Part shown: positions 53,188 through 61,615 of the stretch, piece by piece
Position numbering within the stretch: position 1 is the first letter of the stretch
Layout: every line of letters begins with the position of its first letter
NCBI GenBank assembly: GCA_947259275.1
Contig: CAMYMH010000003.1
Location: 50,101-114,100 of the forward strand
DNA from: an uncultured Acidimicrobiaceae bacterium
GTDB taxonomy: Bacteria; Actinomycetota; Acidimicrobiia; Spongiisociales; SHLN01
Direction: 5' to 3'
Length of the DNA: 64,000 bases
The notes under the pieces: model-generated
Seen by the model: the letters and a program-made list of their open reading frames with translations, nothing else
What the model was told of the DNA's origin: nothing
Database searches by the model: none
Program-made: the position numbers and the translations under genes

Positions 53188-54018
53188 ATGGGGTACCCGC
53201 ACGGGCTGTTCTCTTGGACCGACATCTCGCTGCCCGACCCGGCAGGCGGAAGCAAGTTCTATGCCGGTCTATTCGGCTGGCAAGCTGAGGACCAGCTCGA
53301 TCCGGAGGGCAATTACATCTACACCATGTTCAGCAAGAACGGCAAGAGCATCGCCGGCCTCGGCCCCCAGCCGCCCGACATGGCGGAGGCAGGAATCCCA
53401 CCCATGTGGAATTCGTACCTAACGGTGGACAACGTCGATGCCGCCATCGAGCAGTGGACGACGGCAGGAGGGGCAGTCATGATGCCCGCCATGGATGTCA
53501 TGGACGCCGGGCGCATGGCATTGGTCACCGACCCGCAAGGAGCCGTTCTTGCCTTTTGGCAGGCCGGCCAACACGTCGGTGCCGAAGTGTTCACCGAGCA
53601 CGGTTCTATGACCTGGAACGAGCTTGCCACCCGTGACTCCGCATCCAGCCGCAGCTTCTATGCCGAGGCACTCGGGTGGGAGTTCGAGGAACTCCCGGCC
53701 TCGGAAGAAGCCCCGGTTGCCATGGAGTACTGGATGGTGCGACTCGAATCGAAACAGAGCGGGCAGCCCTATCGCGACGACAAGTACAACGGGGGCATCA
53801 TCACCATGGACGAGAACTGGCCCGCCGAAGTGCCGGCCCACTGGATGGTCTACTTCCAGGTTGACGACACCGACGAGACCGTGGCGCGGCTCCAGAGCCT
53901 TGGCGGCAACGTCTCGGTACCCGCCTTCGACTCCTCGGCCGGCCGAATCGCCGTCGTGGGAGACCCACAGGGCGGCACCTTCTCGATCATCGCCCCCAAC
54001 CCGGCACCCACCGACTGA
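53188..54018 (+). CDS. Two-domain VOC family protein
   Basis: A 276-residue protein with two vicinal-oxygen-chelate domains. Domain one (about 5-135) begins GLFSWTDISLPDPAGGSKFY and includes YLTVDNVDAAIEQWTTAGGA and DPQGAVLAFWQAG. Domain two (about 145-270) begins MTWNELATRDSASSRSFYAE and ends VGDPQGGTFSIIAPNP. Two-domain VOC proteins of this type are common in actinobacteria, often as glyoxalase or antibiotic-resistance relatives, with unknown substrates. The ATG at 53188 has GGGAGGAAAGAC in front. Confidence 0.88.
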   Translation: MGYPHGLFSWTDISLPDPAGGSKFYAGLFGWQAEDQLDPEGNYIYTMFSKNGKSIAGLGPQPPDMAEAGIPPMWNSYLTVDNVDAAIEQWTTAGGAVMMPAMDVMDAGRMALVTDPQGAVLAFWQAGQHVGAEVFTEHGSMTWNELATRDSASSRSFYAEALGWEFEELPASEEAPVAMEYWMVRLESKQSGQPYRDDKYNGGIITMDENWPAEVPAHWMVYFQVDDTDETVARLQSLGGNVSVPAFDSSAGRIAVVGDPQGGTFSIIAPNPAPTD

Positions 54019-54033
54019 GGCCGGGCCTGGTTC

Positions 54034-54186
54034 GTTCCTTCCCCTCGAGGGGAAGGTGGCGCCGGCCCACAGGGCCGGTGACGGATGGGGGGCGGGAACG
54101 CTTCGCGTTCCTTGGGAGTTACTTCGTAACTCCTTGAGCGAAATGGAGCAGTTGCGCAGCAACTGCCTAGCAACCCGCAGGGTTGC
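54034..54186. repeat. Repeat module followed by a four-hairpin array
   Basis: The module (54034-54094) reads TTCCTTCCCCTCGAGGGG, AAGGTGG, the hairpin CGCCGGCCCACAGGGCCGG, TGACGGATGGGGGG. An array follows: GGGAACGCTTCGCGTTCC (54094-54111), GGAGTTACTTCGTAACTCC (54115-54133), GCAGTTGCGCAGCAACTGC (54148-54166) and GCAACCCGCAGGGTTGC (54170-54186). The gap 54019-54314 holds no gene; its end has GGTGGGCGG units (54238-54270). Confidence 0.78.
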
Positions 54187-54314
54187 CCAGCCCGGGGCGG
54201 GGAACAGGAGCGGTGGTTCTCGGGTAAGCGGTAGGTGGGGCCGGTGGGCGGTGGGCGGTGGGCGGCAGGCCCTTGCCTGCAACCAGATCGGTTCGTTCGG
54301 TGTTCTTTCTGGTG

Positions 54315-54860
54315 ATGACACTGGATACAGTCGCCATTGTGAACAACCGCCTGGCCACCAATCTCGACCGTGCCTTCCCGGACCTCGTGAGGGAGATGCA
54401 GGGCGGGTTGTACTCGGGTGTCCGTCAGATGGTCCCATCCAGCGCCGACGCCGAGGACATCACCCAGGAAGTGTTCATCAGGGCATACCGAGCCATGGCG
54501 GATTACTCGCCCGAACGGATCCGACAGCTGAACCTGCGGGGGTGGATATGGACCATCGCCGTGAACCTGTGCCGGAACGCCGCCCGAAGTCGCAGCCGCC
54601 GGCCTCGCACCGTCGAGCTGGACCGCGACGCCTTCGCCCCTGAGCGGGGGCCGGAAGCCAGTGCGGTGCTGGCAGATGAGAACCGGCAGTGGGCCGACCG
54701 GCTGGCCCGCTTGTCTGACGCTCAACGCACCGCGGTCGTGCTGCGGCACGTTGTCGGCCTGCGGTACGTCGATATCGCCGAGGCGACAGGCCGAGCCGAG
54801 GGCACCGTAAAGGCGGACGTCCACCGAGGGATCGCCATACTCAAGGAGGCATTGACATGA
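54315..54860 (+). CDS. ECF-family RNA polymerase sigma factor
   Basis: A 181-residue ECF sigma factor with regions 2 and 4. Region 2 is seen in ADAEDITQEVFIRAYRAMAD, with the following DNA-melting part LRGWIWTIAVNLCRNAARSR. Region 4 is LSDAQRTAVVLRHVVGLRYV with DIAEATGRAEGTVKADVHRG, the helix-turn-helix that binds the -35 element. The start is the ATG at 54315 (a GTG just before it is also possible). Its stop overlaps the alkyltransferase start by four bases (ATGA). The place where an anti-sigma factor normally lies is thus taken by a DNA-repair protein. Confidence 0.9.
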   Translation: MTLDTVAIVNNRLATNLDRAFPDLVREMQGGLYSGVRQMVPSSADAEDITQEVFIRAYRAMADYSPERIRQLNLRGWIWTIAVNLCRNAARSRSRRPRTVELDRDAFAPERGPEASAVLADENRQWADRLARLSDAQRTAVVLRHVVGLRYVDIAEATGRAEGTVKADVHRGIAILKEALT

Positions 54861-55624
54861 CTATCGAGGATCAGCTCGCCGGTCTCGCGACCAAAGCGCC
54901 CCGCACCCTGGCACCCGAGGTGATGCTGGAAACCGGCCTGGCCGACGGTTACGTCCGCCACGATGGCCCAACCGGGAACATGTTCGTGTCGTTCAACCGC
55001 CGGGGCGTGTCCTCCATATCGCTCGGTGACGACGCCGCTGACTTCGAGGTCAGGTTCGAGCCTCAGTTCGGCAGGCCGGTTTTCCCGGTCACGGCCCCTC
55101 CCACTCGCTTGGCCCGGGCGCTCGACAAGGCCTTGCGTACCAACCGGATCGGCAACCTGCCGATCGACTGGAGCGGGATGAGTGAGTTCCAGCAGGCAGT
55201 GCTGCGCAAGACCGCCGAAATTCTTCCCGGGGAAGTCCGTCCGTATTCGTGGATTGCCAAGGAGATCGGCAACCCGAAGGCGGCGCGCGCCGTGGGTACC
55301 GCCCTGGCGCGTAACCCGGTCCCGATTGTGGTGCCGTGCCACCGGGTGGTCCGCAATGACGGCCACCTCGGCAACTACTACTACGGCACCGATGTGAAAC
55401 GGGCGGTGCTGGAGGCCGAAGGGATGGATGTCCAGGGTCACGAGGCCCTCGCCGAACGGGGCATCAGGCTGACCGGCAGCGACACCACCCACATATTCTG
55501 CAACCCAACCTGTCGTGACGCCCGACGCACCAGGGACGAGCATACGGTCGAGTTTCGCAACCAGTCGCAAGCCCGGGCGGCGGGCTACCGGCCATGCAAA
55601 CACTGTCGCCCCGAGGTGGCCTGA
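54857..55624 (+). CDS. O6-alkylguanine-DNA alkyltransferase fused to an Ada-type zinc domain
   Basis: A 255-residue fusion. The middle is a methylated-DNA-cysteine S-methyltransferase: FQQAVLRKTAEILPGEVRPYSWI, split by its turn, and the active site VPCHRVVRNDGHLGNYYY with the acceptor C161. The C-terminal part (about 200-253) is an Ada_Zn_binding domain: C215 and C219 (IFCNPTC) and C247 and C250 (PCKHC) give the C-x3-C-x27-C-x2-C pattern of Ada, whose first Cys takes methyl from phosphotriesters. In Ada this domain is N-terminal and followed by an AraC-type HTH; here it is C-terminal and there is no HTH. It is coupled to the sigma factor gene (ATGA). Confidence 0.9.
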   Translation: MTIEDQLAGLATKAPRTLAPEVMLETGLADGYVRHDGPTGNMFVSFNRRGVSSISLGDDAADFEVRFEPQFGRPVFPVTAPPTRLARALDKALRTNRIGNLPIDWSGMSEFQQAVLRKTAEILPGEVRPYSWIAKEIGNPKAARAVGTALARNPVPIVVPCHRVVRNDGHLGNYYYGTDVKRAVLEAEGMDVQGHEALAERGIRLTGSDTTHIFCNPTCRDARRTRDEHTVEFRNQSQARAAGYRPCKHCRPEVA

Positions 55625-55664
55625 ATCCGACCATGGGCTCGGCCTCCTAGCCTTCGGATGTCGC

Positions 55665-56858
55665 ATGAAGAGCCAAACGCGCCTGCTGTGCGCCTGCCTG
55701 CTGGCCGCAATCGCCGCCTCCTGCTCGGCGGGATACAGCCGTCCGCGAGCCCAGGCGCTGGTCGAGGATGAGCAAGCCATCTACGCGCTCGTCGACCCTG
55801 ATCCAAACCCCAACACGGAGACGACCATCGCCAGATTGCTGTCGACAACGGACGGCAAGGCGTGGCAACCGGTCGGCCAAGAAGCGCTGCCGGACAACGT
55901 CGGCCTCGAGCTCAACAGTGCCGGAGTTGCCGAGGAATGCGACCCTTCCACCGCGTCGTGCTATCGCGTCACGTCGCCGGAAGGGGGTATCAGCCTCGAG
56001 CGGTCCCGCGACGCGGGCAACAGCTGGACCGAAGTGTGGAGCATCAGCCAGGGTCGGCTCGACTACCAGGATCGATGCTGCGGGACTCGCCCCTTCTCGA
56101 TTCAGGACCTCGAGTATGTTCCCGAGACGGGTCTGGTGGCAGTGGCCCTCGCCGAGTACGGCCTCCTGAGCCGCGGAACCGACGCCGAGATACGGCTCGA
56201 CACACTCGGCCGCTCGGCACGTCCCGAGTCCGAGCTCATGGTCGGCCTCTATGTCGAGCCGCTCTTTGCCGGCGTCATCGCGCTCGCCATCGGCTACATC
56301 ACCACCGAACAACGGCTGAGCCGGCTGCGCAACCGGCTCGAATACCAGCTCGGCTCCGCCGAGCACGCCTGGCTCACCGACCGGGCGCGCCAGGTGCCCA
56401 TCGTCCTGCCGCTGGTGTTCTTCCTAGCCTTTGGCGGGGTGGTGGCGGCGATGATTCGGGTGTTCCAGCGGGCTGAACGCGACCTGCCGCATGCCAGCGG
56501 ATGGTTCGCCCTGGTCGTGACGCTCATCACCCTCATCGCGGCCTCGGCCGCCGGGCACTGGCTGCATCGTCGGCAATGGACGGCCGATGCGGAGACCCGG
56601 GCGCGGCCGATGTTCGCCGCCGCCGCCCGCAAGGCCCTACACGCTCAAACCGTGGGAACGGTGAGTACCGCCGCTGCGTTCGCGGCGGCCATGACCCCGC
56701 TGATCGCGTGGTCGACCGGAGCCATCGACTCATTCGACACCGCCCTCAAGATCGCGCTCGGATTCAGCGCCGTCATCGGAGCCGCATTCTGGATCTGGGA
56801 GGCCAGCCGGCCACCCCTCCCAGATAGCGACGGGCCGTCGACCGGCGAAAGAATGTAG
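55665..56858 (+). CDS. Membrane lipoprotein of unknown function
   Basis: A 397-residue protein. The ATG at 55665 gives a lipoprotein signal (LLCACLLAAIAASCSAGYSR, lipobox ASC). The extracellular part (about 25-190) looks like an exo-type beta-propeller or sialidase-like fragment (LLSTTDGKAWQPV, LERSRDAGNSWTEVWSI). The C-terminal half has about five membrane helices (VGLYVEPLFAGVIALAIGYI; IVLPLVFFLAFGGVVAAMI; FALVVTLITLIAASAAGHW). The combination of a lipidated N-terminus and membrane domain is unusual. No function is proposed. Confidence 0.7.
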   Translation: MKSQTRLLCACLLAAIAASCSAGYSRPRAQALVEDEQAIYALVDPDPNPNTETTIARLLSTTDGKAWQPVGQEALPDNVGLELNSAGVAEECDPSTASCYRVTSPEGGISLERSRDAGNSWTEVWSISQGRLDYQDRCCGTRPFSIQDLEYVPETGLVAVALAEYGLLSRGTDAEIRLDTLGRSARPESELMVGLYVEPLFAGVIALAIGYITTEQRLSRLRNRLEYQLGSAEHAWLTDRARQVPIVLPLVFFLAFGGVVAAMIRVFQRAERDLPHASGWFALVVTLITLIAASAAGHWLHRRQWTADAETRARPMFAAAARKALHAQTVGTVSTAAAFAAAMTPLIAWSTGAIDSFDTALKIALGFSAVIGAAFWIWEASRPPLPDSDGPSTGERM

Positions 56859-56868
56859 CGTCTACCCA

Positions 56869-57456
56869 ATGGAGACAACCGAGCGAGGACGATCACTCCC
56901 CCAGCTGGTCCTGCAAGTAGTGGGCGGCAGCCTCGGGCTGATGTGGTTGGTCGAGATCCTCGACACCTTTGCCTTCGACGACGGCCTGCAAGCCCATGGC
57001 ATCGAGCCTCGCCAGCTCGACGGTCTGGAGGGGGTGGTGTTTGCCCCTCTGCTGCACGATGGCTGGCCCCACATCATCTCGAACTCGATTCCCTTCCTCG
57101 TGCTGGGAGCACTGGTCATGACCTACGGGCTCCGCCGCTGGATCGCGGCTACTGCCCTCATCACCGTGGTGGCCGGATTCGCCACCTGGCTGATGGCTCG
57201 CTCGGGCAATCACATTGGCGCCTCGATCCTCGTGTTCGGCTATTTCGGCTTCCTGCTCGGCGTGGCGTGGTTCGAGCGCAGCATCAAGTCCATCGGCATC
57301 GCAGTGGTGGTAGCAGTCATCTACGGCGGCCTCATTTGGGGAGTGGTTCCGTCTGACTCTGGCGTGTCCTGGGAGGGACACCTCTTCGGGGTTATGGCCG
57401 GCGTCGCCGCCGCCTGGCTCGTGGCCGGGCGGCGGCAATCCGAAGCAACCGTCTAG
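56869..57456 (+). CDS. Rhomboid-like membrane protein
   Basis: A 195-residue protein with about six membrane segments. Rhomboid hallmarks are HDGWPHIISNSIPFLVLGAL, the serine region HIGASILVFGYFGFLLG and the histidine in WEGHLFGVMAGVAAAW. In standard rhomboids the serine sits in GxSG; here it is GASI, so the residue after Ser is not Gly. Catalysis is possible but not certain. The ATG at 56869 is 10 bases after the stop of the previous gene, and its stop shares a base with the LigD-type gene, so 55665-58457 may be one transcript. Confidence 0.75.
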   Translation: METTERGRSLPQLVLQVVGGSLGLMWLVEILDTFAFDDGLQAHGIEPRQLDGLEGVVFAPLLHDGWPHIISNSIPFLVLGALVMTYGLRRWIAATALITVVAGFATWLMARSGNHIGASILVFGYFGFLLGVAWFERSIKSIGIAVVVAVIYGGLIWGVVPSDSGVSWEGHLFGVMAGVAAAWLVAGRRQSEATV

Positions 57457-58457
57457 TGGCCTCCGAGACGTTCCTCGAAGTCGAGGGCGAACCGTTCCGC
57501 ATCTCCAGCCCCGACAAGATCATGTTCCCCACGCAGGGTTGGACCAAGCTCGACGTAGCCAATCACTTCCTCCTCACCGGCGAGGGCGCATTGCGAGGCG
57601 TGTACGGCAGGCCAACCATGCTCAAACGCTGGCCGAACGGAGCCGGGAAGGACCCGTTCTACAACAAGCGAGCCAAGCCGGGGGATGCGATGGAGACCGT
57701 CGAGATCCGGTTCCCCTCGCAGCGGCCCGGCCTGATGCGAGCGCCCCGGACGGTGACCGACATCCTGCGGATGGCTCAGCTCAACTGTCTCGACCTCAAT
57801 CCATGGAATGCCAGGGCCGAGGACATCGACCATCCCGATGAGATGCGCATCGACCTAGATCCCACCCCGGAGATCCCATTCTCGGACGTGCGAACCGTGG
57901 CGGGCTGGTGCCGGGAGTTCCTCGACGGCCACGGCCTCACCGCCTGGCCGAAGACGTCCGGCTCGCGCGGCATCCACGTGTACGTTCGGCTCGTGCCCGA
58001 GTGGGACTACTTCCAGGTTCGAAGGGCGGTGCTGGCAGTGGCCAGAGAGGCCGAGCGCCAGCTCGACGGGCTCGCCACCACGGCCTGGTGGAAAGAGGAG
58101 CGGATAGGCGTGTTCATCGACTACAACCAGAACGCTCGCGACAAGACAATCGCCTCGGCCTACTCGGTCCGACCCACCGGCTTTGTCTCGGCTCCCTTCC
58201 GATGGGACGAGCTCGACGACATTTCGATCGAGAACTTCCCCATGGTCGGGTTCGAGGAGCGATGGAATGCGGTTGGTGACTTGAGCAACGGGATCGATGA
58301 GAGCGCCGGCCGCCTCGAGAGTCTGCTCGAGCTGGTGGCCGCACACGAAGGCGCCGGAATGGGCGATGCCCCCTGGCCGCCCCACTACCCGAAGCAGCCC
58401 GGCGAACCACCCCGGGTCCAGCCCTCCAGGCAGCGCCGGGCCGACGACGAGTACTGA
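57456..58457 (+). CDS. LigD-type DNA polymerase/primase domain protein
   Basis: A 333-residue polymerase of the LigD (NHEJ) primase type. The catalytic metal ligands are in EMRIDLDPTPE (D133, D135). Other marks are ISSPDKIMFPTQGWTKLDVA, PFYNKRAKPGDAMETVEIRF, TSGSRGIHVYVRLVPEWDYF and IDYNQNARDKTIASAYSVRP. It fills gaps at double-strand breaks before ligation. The GTG at 57456 overlaps the preceding stop by one base. The ligase gene at 58976 points towards it; no Ku gene is in the window. Confidence 0.93.
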   Translation: MASETFLEVEGEPFRISSPDKIMFPTQGWTKLDVANHFLLTGEGALRGVYGRPTMLKRWPNGAGKDPFYNKRAKPGDAMETVEIRFPSQRPGLMRAPRTVTDILRMAQLNCLDLNPWNARAEDIDHPDEMRIDLDPTPEIPFSDVRTVAGWCREFLDGHGLTAWPKTSGSRGIHVYVRLVPEWDYFQVRRAVLAVAREAERQLDGLATTAWWKEERIGVFIDYNQNARDKTIASAYSVRPTGFVSAPFRWDELDDISIENFPMVGFEERWNAVGDLSNGIDESAGRLESLLELVAAHEGAGMGDAPWPPHYPKQPGEPPRVQPSRQRRADDEY

Positions 58458-58547
58458 GCCAACCGCTGACCGGACGGCAACGCGGGACATAGCTGTCCTC
58501 GGGCCAGCGGCGTGACGCCGTATCCGGGGCCTGTCGGCTCACTAAAC

Positions 58548-58969
58548 GGCAGTTGCCTAGCTCGAAGGGTTGCCCAACTCCCAAGCTGAGCGGAGCACGT
58601 CCGCCTACGGCCTCCAGGCCTCCCCCACCCCGACCTCGGCAGCCCTGCGGGGTGCTTAGGAGTTGCGCAGCAACTCCACGAGAATGCCGAAGGCATTCTC
58701 GGCCACCCCGACCTCAAGCCTGGATCCGCGGTTGTGGAAATGAGGATCGCTCCCTCGTCCATACACCGCCTGAGAAACCGGCGCCATGCGCACATCACGA
58801 AACAAGTGAGCCACCCCTTCTTCCTTCCCCTCGAGGGGAAGGTGGCCGAGGAGCGCAGCGACGAGGACGGATGGGGGGAGGCCCCAGGCGAGCAACCGCG
58901 GCATGCAACAGGGTTCAGGTTCACTGCCTCCCCCACCCCGCCCTCCCCGCCCTCAAGGGCGGGGAAGGA
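58548..58969. repeat. Repeat cluster between NHEJ genes
   Basis: At 58618-58660 is a right-half-type sequence (CCTCCCCCACCCCGACCTC) followed by the hairpin GGAGTTGCGCAGCAACTCC (58659-58677) and a new hairpin GAGAATGCCGAAGGCATTCTC (58680-58700). At 58822-58882 a left half reads TTCCTTCCCCTCGAGGGG, AAGGTGGC, the hairpin CGAGGAGCGCAGCGACGAG, GACGGATGGGGGGAGG. At 58927-58969 an inverted right half follows. The gap 58458-58975 holds no gene. Confidence 0.75.
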
Positions 58970-58975
58970 CGACGA

Positions 58976-60001
58976 CTAGGCAACCACGACATCCTTGAAC
59001 CCTGGGCCCTCGGGCCGCTCGAGCTGGTCCATGGTGCAGTCCTCGGCGTTCTTGTCGGGACGCCAGCGCTCCAGGCGGGTGGCATGGCGGAAGCGGGCCT
59101 CGGTGAGTTGGTCATAGCTGACCTGCACGACGACGCCGGGCTGCACCGGAGTCCATGCCAGGTCTTTGCCGGCCGACCAGCGGCTCTCGGCTCCCGGCAT
59201 ACGCGCCTCGGAACCGAATGATTCCTCTGACCTGAGCTGCTCGAACTGCTCGAGCAGCGCCACCCGGTCGTGATCTGAGAATCCCGAGCAGTGGCCGATG
59301 AAGTGGAGGTCGCCGTCATTGTTGTAGAGACCGAGCAGGAGCGACCCGATCTTGCCACCGTCCTTGTGCTCCCGGTATCCGCCGACGACAACGTCGACCG
59401 AACGGCGGTGCTTCCACTTGATCATCTCCCGCTTGCCCTCGACATAAGGAGCATCGGCATTCTTGCAGACGATGCCGTCGCAGCCGGCGGCCTCGAACTC
59501 GTCGAACCAGCGCCGGGCCACCTCGAGGTCGTCGGTCGACGGAGTCAGGTGCCAGGGATCGGCGAGGGAGGCAAACAGCTTCTCGAGCTGGGCGCGCCGC
59601 ACCGAGAATGGCTCGCCGCGCAAATCTTTGCCTTTGAACGCCAGCAGATCGAATCCCACCAGGCTGGCCGGGATCTCCGACGAGAGCAGATCGATACGGC
59701 TCTCGGCGGGATGGATGCGCAGCTGCAGCGAATCGAAGCTGGTGTGGTCGTCGAGGACCACCAGCACCTCGCCGTCGACCACGGTTCCCTTCGGAAGCTG
59801 CCGCAATGCCGGCTCCAGCTCCGGGAAATACCGCAACAGTGGTTTTTGATTGCGGCTGTCGAGACGGATCTCATCGCTCCACGCCACCGCCCGGAAGCCG
59901 TCCCACTTCGGTTCGTATCGCCATCCCGGCGGCTCGGGCGGCTTCTCCTTGACCCGTGCCTCCATGGTCGAGATCGGAGGGGGAAAGGGCCAGGTCGCCA
60001 T
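58976..60001 (-). CDS. ligC: ATP-dependent DNA ligase (LigC/LigD-ligase type)
   Basis: A 341-residue ligase with the covalent AMP site EPKWDGFRAVAW (K32). Further motifs are VVDGEVLVVLDD (III), CDGIVCKNADAPYVEGKREM (IV) and MIKWKHRRSVDVVVGGYREH (V), and the OB-fold end VVQVSYDQLTEARFRHATRL. No polymerase or nuclease domain is fused. It is similar to mycobacterial LigC. It probably works with the LigD-type polymerase at 57456, from which it is separated by repeats; the two genes are convergent. The ATG at 60001 is natural. Confidence 0.92.
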   Translation of the reverse strand: MATWPFPPPISTMEARVKEKPPEPPGWRYEPKWDGFRAVAWSDEIRLDSRNQKPLLRYFPELEPALRQLPKGTVVDGEVLVVLDDHTSFDSLQLRIHPAESRIDLLSSEIPASLVGFDLLAFKGKDLRGEPFSVRRAQLEKLFASLADPWHLTPSTDDLEVARRWFDEFEAAGCDGIVCKNADAPYVEGKREMIKWKHRRSVDVVVGGYREHKDGGKIGSLLLGLYNNDGDLHFIGHCSGFSDHDRVALLEQFEQLRSEESFGSEARMPGAESRWSAGKDLAWTPVQPGVVVQVSYDQLTEARFRHATRLERWRPDKNAEDCTMDQLERPEGPGFKDVVVA

Positions 60002-60062
60002 GCCGGCAACCCTAACCCGACCGATGTTTCAAGCCGACAGGTGGGCAACCGATAAACCCTGC

Positions 60063-60527
60063 ATGATCCGACGCATTCTCATCCCGGCCCTGATGGCGCT
60101 CACCGCCTGCTCGGGAGCAGCCCCAACCGTTGACTCACCAGCCATTCCATCGACCATCCTGCTTCCTGCCGACCCCGCACCGGGTCCGGCCACGATGTTC
60201 ATCGGAGAGCTGGGCGCTGCGGCCATCCGCCAGGGCAACACCTGGGTGGCGGTCGCCGAGGTGACCGTGCTGGATGGTGATGACCAACCAGTTGCCGGGG
60301 CCCTAGTTTCCGGGGCCTGGGACGAGGGCGACACCGACACCACCGCCTGTATAACGGACCAATCCGGCCGGTGTGAGCTGGAGAGCGGCTCCATCCGCAG
60401 GCGCGTCTCACAAACAACGGTCGCCATCACGGATGTGGAGCACGATGAGCTGTCGTATCAGCCAGAACTGGATGCCGTCGACAATCCCGAGGATCAGCCG
60501 AGAGAACTGGCCATTCGCAAGCCATGA
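60063..60527 (+). CDS. Lipoprotein with Ig-like domain
   Basis: A 154-residue lipoprotein. The signal IRRILIPALMALTACSG ends in a lipobox with Cys about 16. The mature part contains one Ig-like/CarboxypepD-reg-like fold (VAVAEVTVLDGDDQPVAGAL, then CITDQSGRCELESGSIRRRV). Such proteins are surface adhesion or sensor modules, but no role is claimed. The ATG at 60063 is chosen because it starts the signal peptide. It lies 61 bases from the divergent ligase gene. Confidence 0.65.
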   Translation: MIRRILIPALMALTACSGAAPTVDSPAIPSTILLPADPAPGPATMFIGELGAAAIRQGNTWVAVAEVTVLDGDDQPVAGALVSGAWDEGDTDTTACITDQSGRCELESGSIRRRVSQTTVAITDVEHDELSYQPELDAVDNPEDQPRELAIRKP

Positions 60528-60578
60528 CGCCACGATCAGGCGGAATATCCGGGGATGGGTTCGGTTGGTTACTGCGGC

Positions 60579-60842
60579 ATGCCAACTCCTGAAGTCACCA
60601 TCTACGCCACCGCCCGGTGCGGCTACTGCCAGCGGGCCAAGGCACTGCTTCGCTCCAAGGGCATCGAGCAGTGGACCGAGATCGACGTCGAATCCCTGCC
60701 CGGCTCGTGGAGTGAGCTGACCGAACGGACGGGTGGCACCACCGTCCCGCAGATCTACATCGGTAACCATCGGGTGGGCGGCTACGACGACCTGGCGGCG
60801 CTCAACCGGGCCGGCGTTCTCGACCGACTGTTGGAGGGATAG
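60579..60842 (+). CDS. Glutaredoxin
   Basis: An 87-residue glutaredoxin-3-like protein. The active site is ARCGYCQRAKALL and the cis-Pro motif is TTVPQIYIGNHRVGGYDDLA. It reduces disulfides with glutathione or, in this lineage, perhaps another thiol. The start is the ATG at 60579; the upstream ATG at 60555 lacks support. The stop shares a base with the rhodanese start (TAGTG), so they are translated together. Confidence 0.9.
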   Translation: MPTPEVTIYATARCGYCQRAKALLRSKGIEQWTEIDVESLPGSWSELTERTGGTTVPQIYIGNHRVGGYDDLAALNRAGVLDRLLEG

Positions 60843-61171
60843 TGGACATCGCGACTATCGGGCGCGATGAATTGAAGGCCAAGCTGGACGCCGGGGCCGA
60901 TGTCAAATTGGTGATGTCCTTGCAGCGATGGGCATTCGAGGCCCTTCACATCCCCGGGTCCCTGCATTTTGACACGCCCGAAGAGCTGCTCGAAGCACTC
61001 GAACCCGACGACGAAATCATCGTCTATTGCTCCGATCCGGCCTGTGTCGGGAGCCGATTCGCATACAAGAAGCTCGTCGACCGCGGCTACACGAATGTTC
61101 GACGCTATGCCGGAGGCCTGAGCGACTGGCAAGAAGCGGGCTACCCCCTCGAGGGCACCGCGGCCGACTGA
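60842..61171 (+). CDS. Rhodanese-like sulfurtransferase
   Basis: A 109-residue single rhodanese domain. The active loop is VYCSDPACVGSRFAYKKLVD, with the catalytic Cys and the loop ending in Arg. The N-terminal DIATIGRDELKAKLDAGADV and AFEALHIPGSLHFDT are typical. The C-terminal YAGGLSDWQEAGYPLEG completes the fold. The GTG at 60842 overlaps the glutaredoxin stop. It may move sulfur or detect redox state; a link to archease and RtcB downstream is only positional. Confidence 0.9.
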   Translation: MDIATIGRDELKAKLDAGADVKLVMSLQRWAFEALHIPGSLHFDTPEELLEALEPDDEIIVYCSDPACVGSRFAYKKLVDRGYTNVRRYAGGLSDWQEAGYPLEGTAAD

Positions 61172-61192
61172 TCAAGCGGCAAGAATGCCGTT

Positions 61193-61603
61193 GTGCGCTA
61201 CCAGGTACTCGACCACACCGCCGACACCGGCATCGTCGCCTACGGGGTGATCCCTACCGAGCTGTTCGAGAACGCCGGGTGGGGCATGTTCGACCTCATG
61301 TATTCTCTCAGCGGCCTCGACCCGGTTCGGGATGTGCCGGTGATGGCGGCCGGCGACAACCTCGAGGAGCTGCTGGTGAACTGGCTATCCGAGTTGCTGT
61401 ATCACGCCGAGGTCCTCGACCTCGCCTTCTGCTATTTCACCGTCGATCGGCTCGAAGAAGGTGGCGTCCAGGGCTCGGCTGGGGGCGTACCGAGCGCCAG
61501 CCTCGACCTGCGGGGACCCCCCATCAAGGCCGTCACATATCACGACCTCGCGATTGTGGAGAACCCAGACACCTGGTGGGCGCGCGTCATCTTCGACGTC
61601 TGA
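61193..61603 (+). CDS. Archease
   Basis: A 136-residue archease. The start YQVLDHTADTGIVAYGVIPT with ELFENAGWGMFDLMYSL, the LEELLVNWLSELLYHAEVL stretch and the Asp-rich metal-type region LAIVENPDTWWARVIFDV are diagnostic. Archease activates RtcB by speeding formation of the RtcB-GMP intermediate. The GTG at 61193 is used; rtcB begins 12 bases after its stop, so they are one operon. Confidence 0.93.
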   Translation: MRYQVLDHTADTGIVAYGVIPTELFENAGWGMFDLMYSLSGLDPVRDVPVMAAGDNLEELLVNWLSELLYHAEVLDLAFCYFTVDRLEEGGVQGSAGGVPSASLDLRGPPIKAVTYHDLAIVENPDTWWARVIFDV

Positions 61604-61615
61604 CAGACTAGGGGC

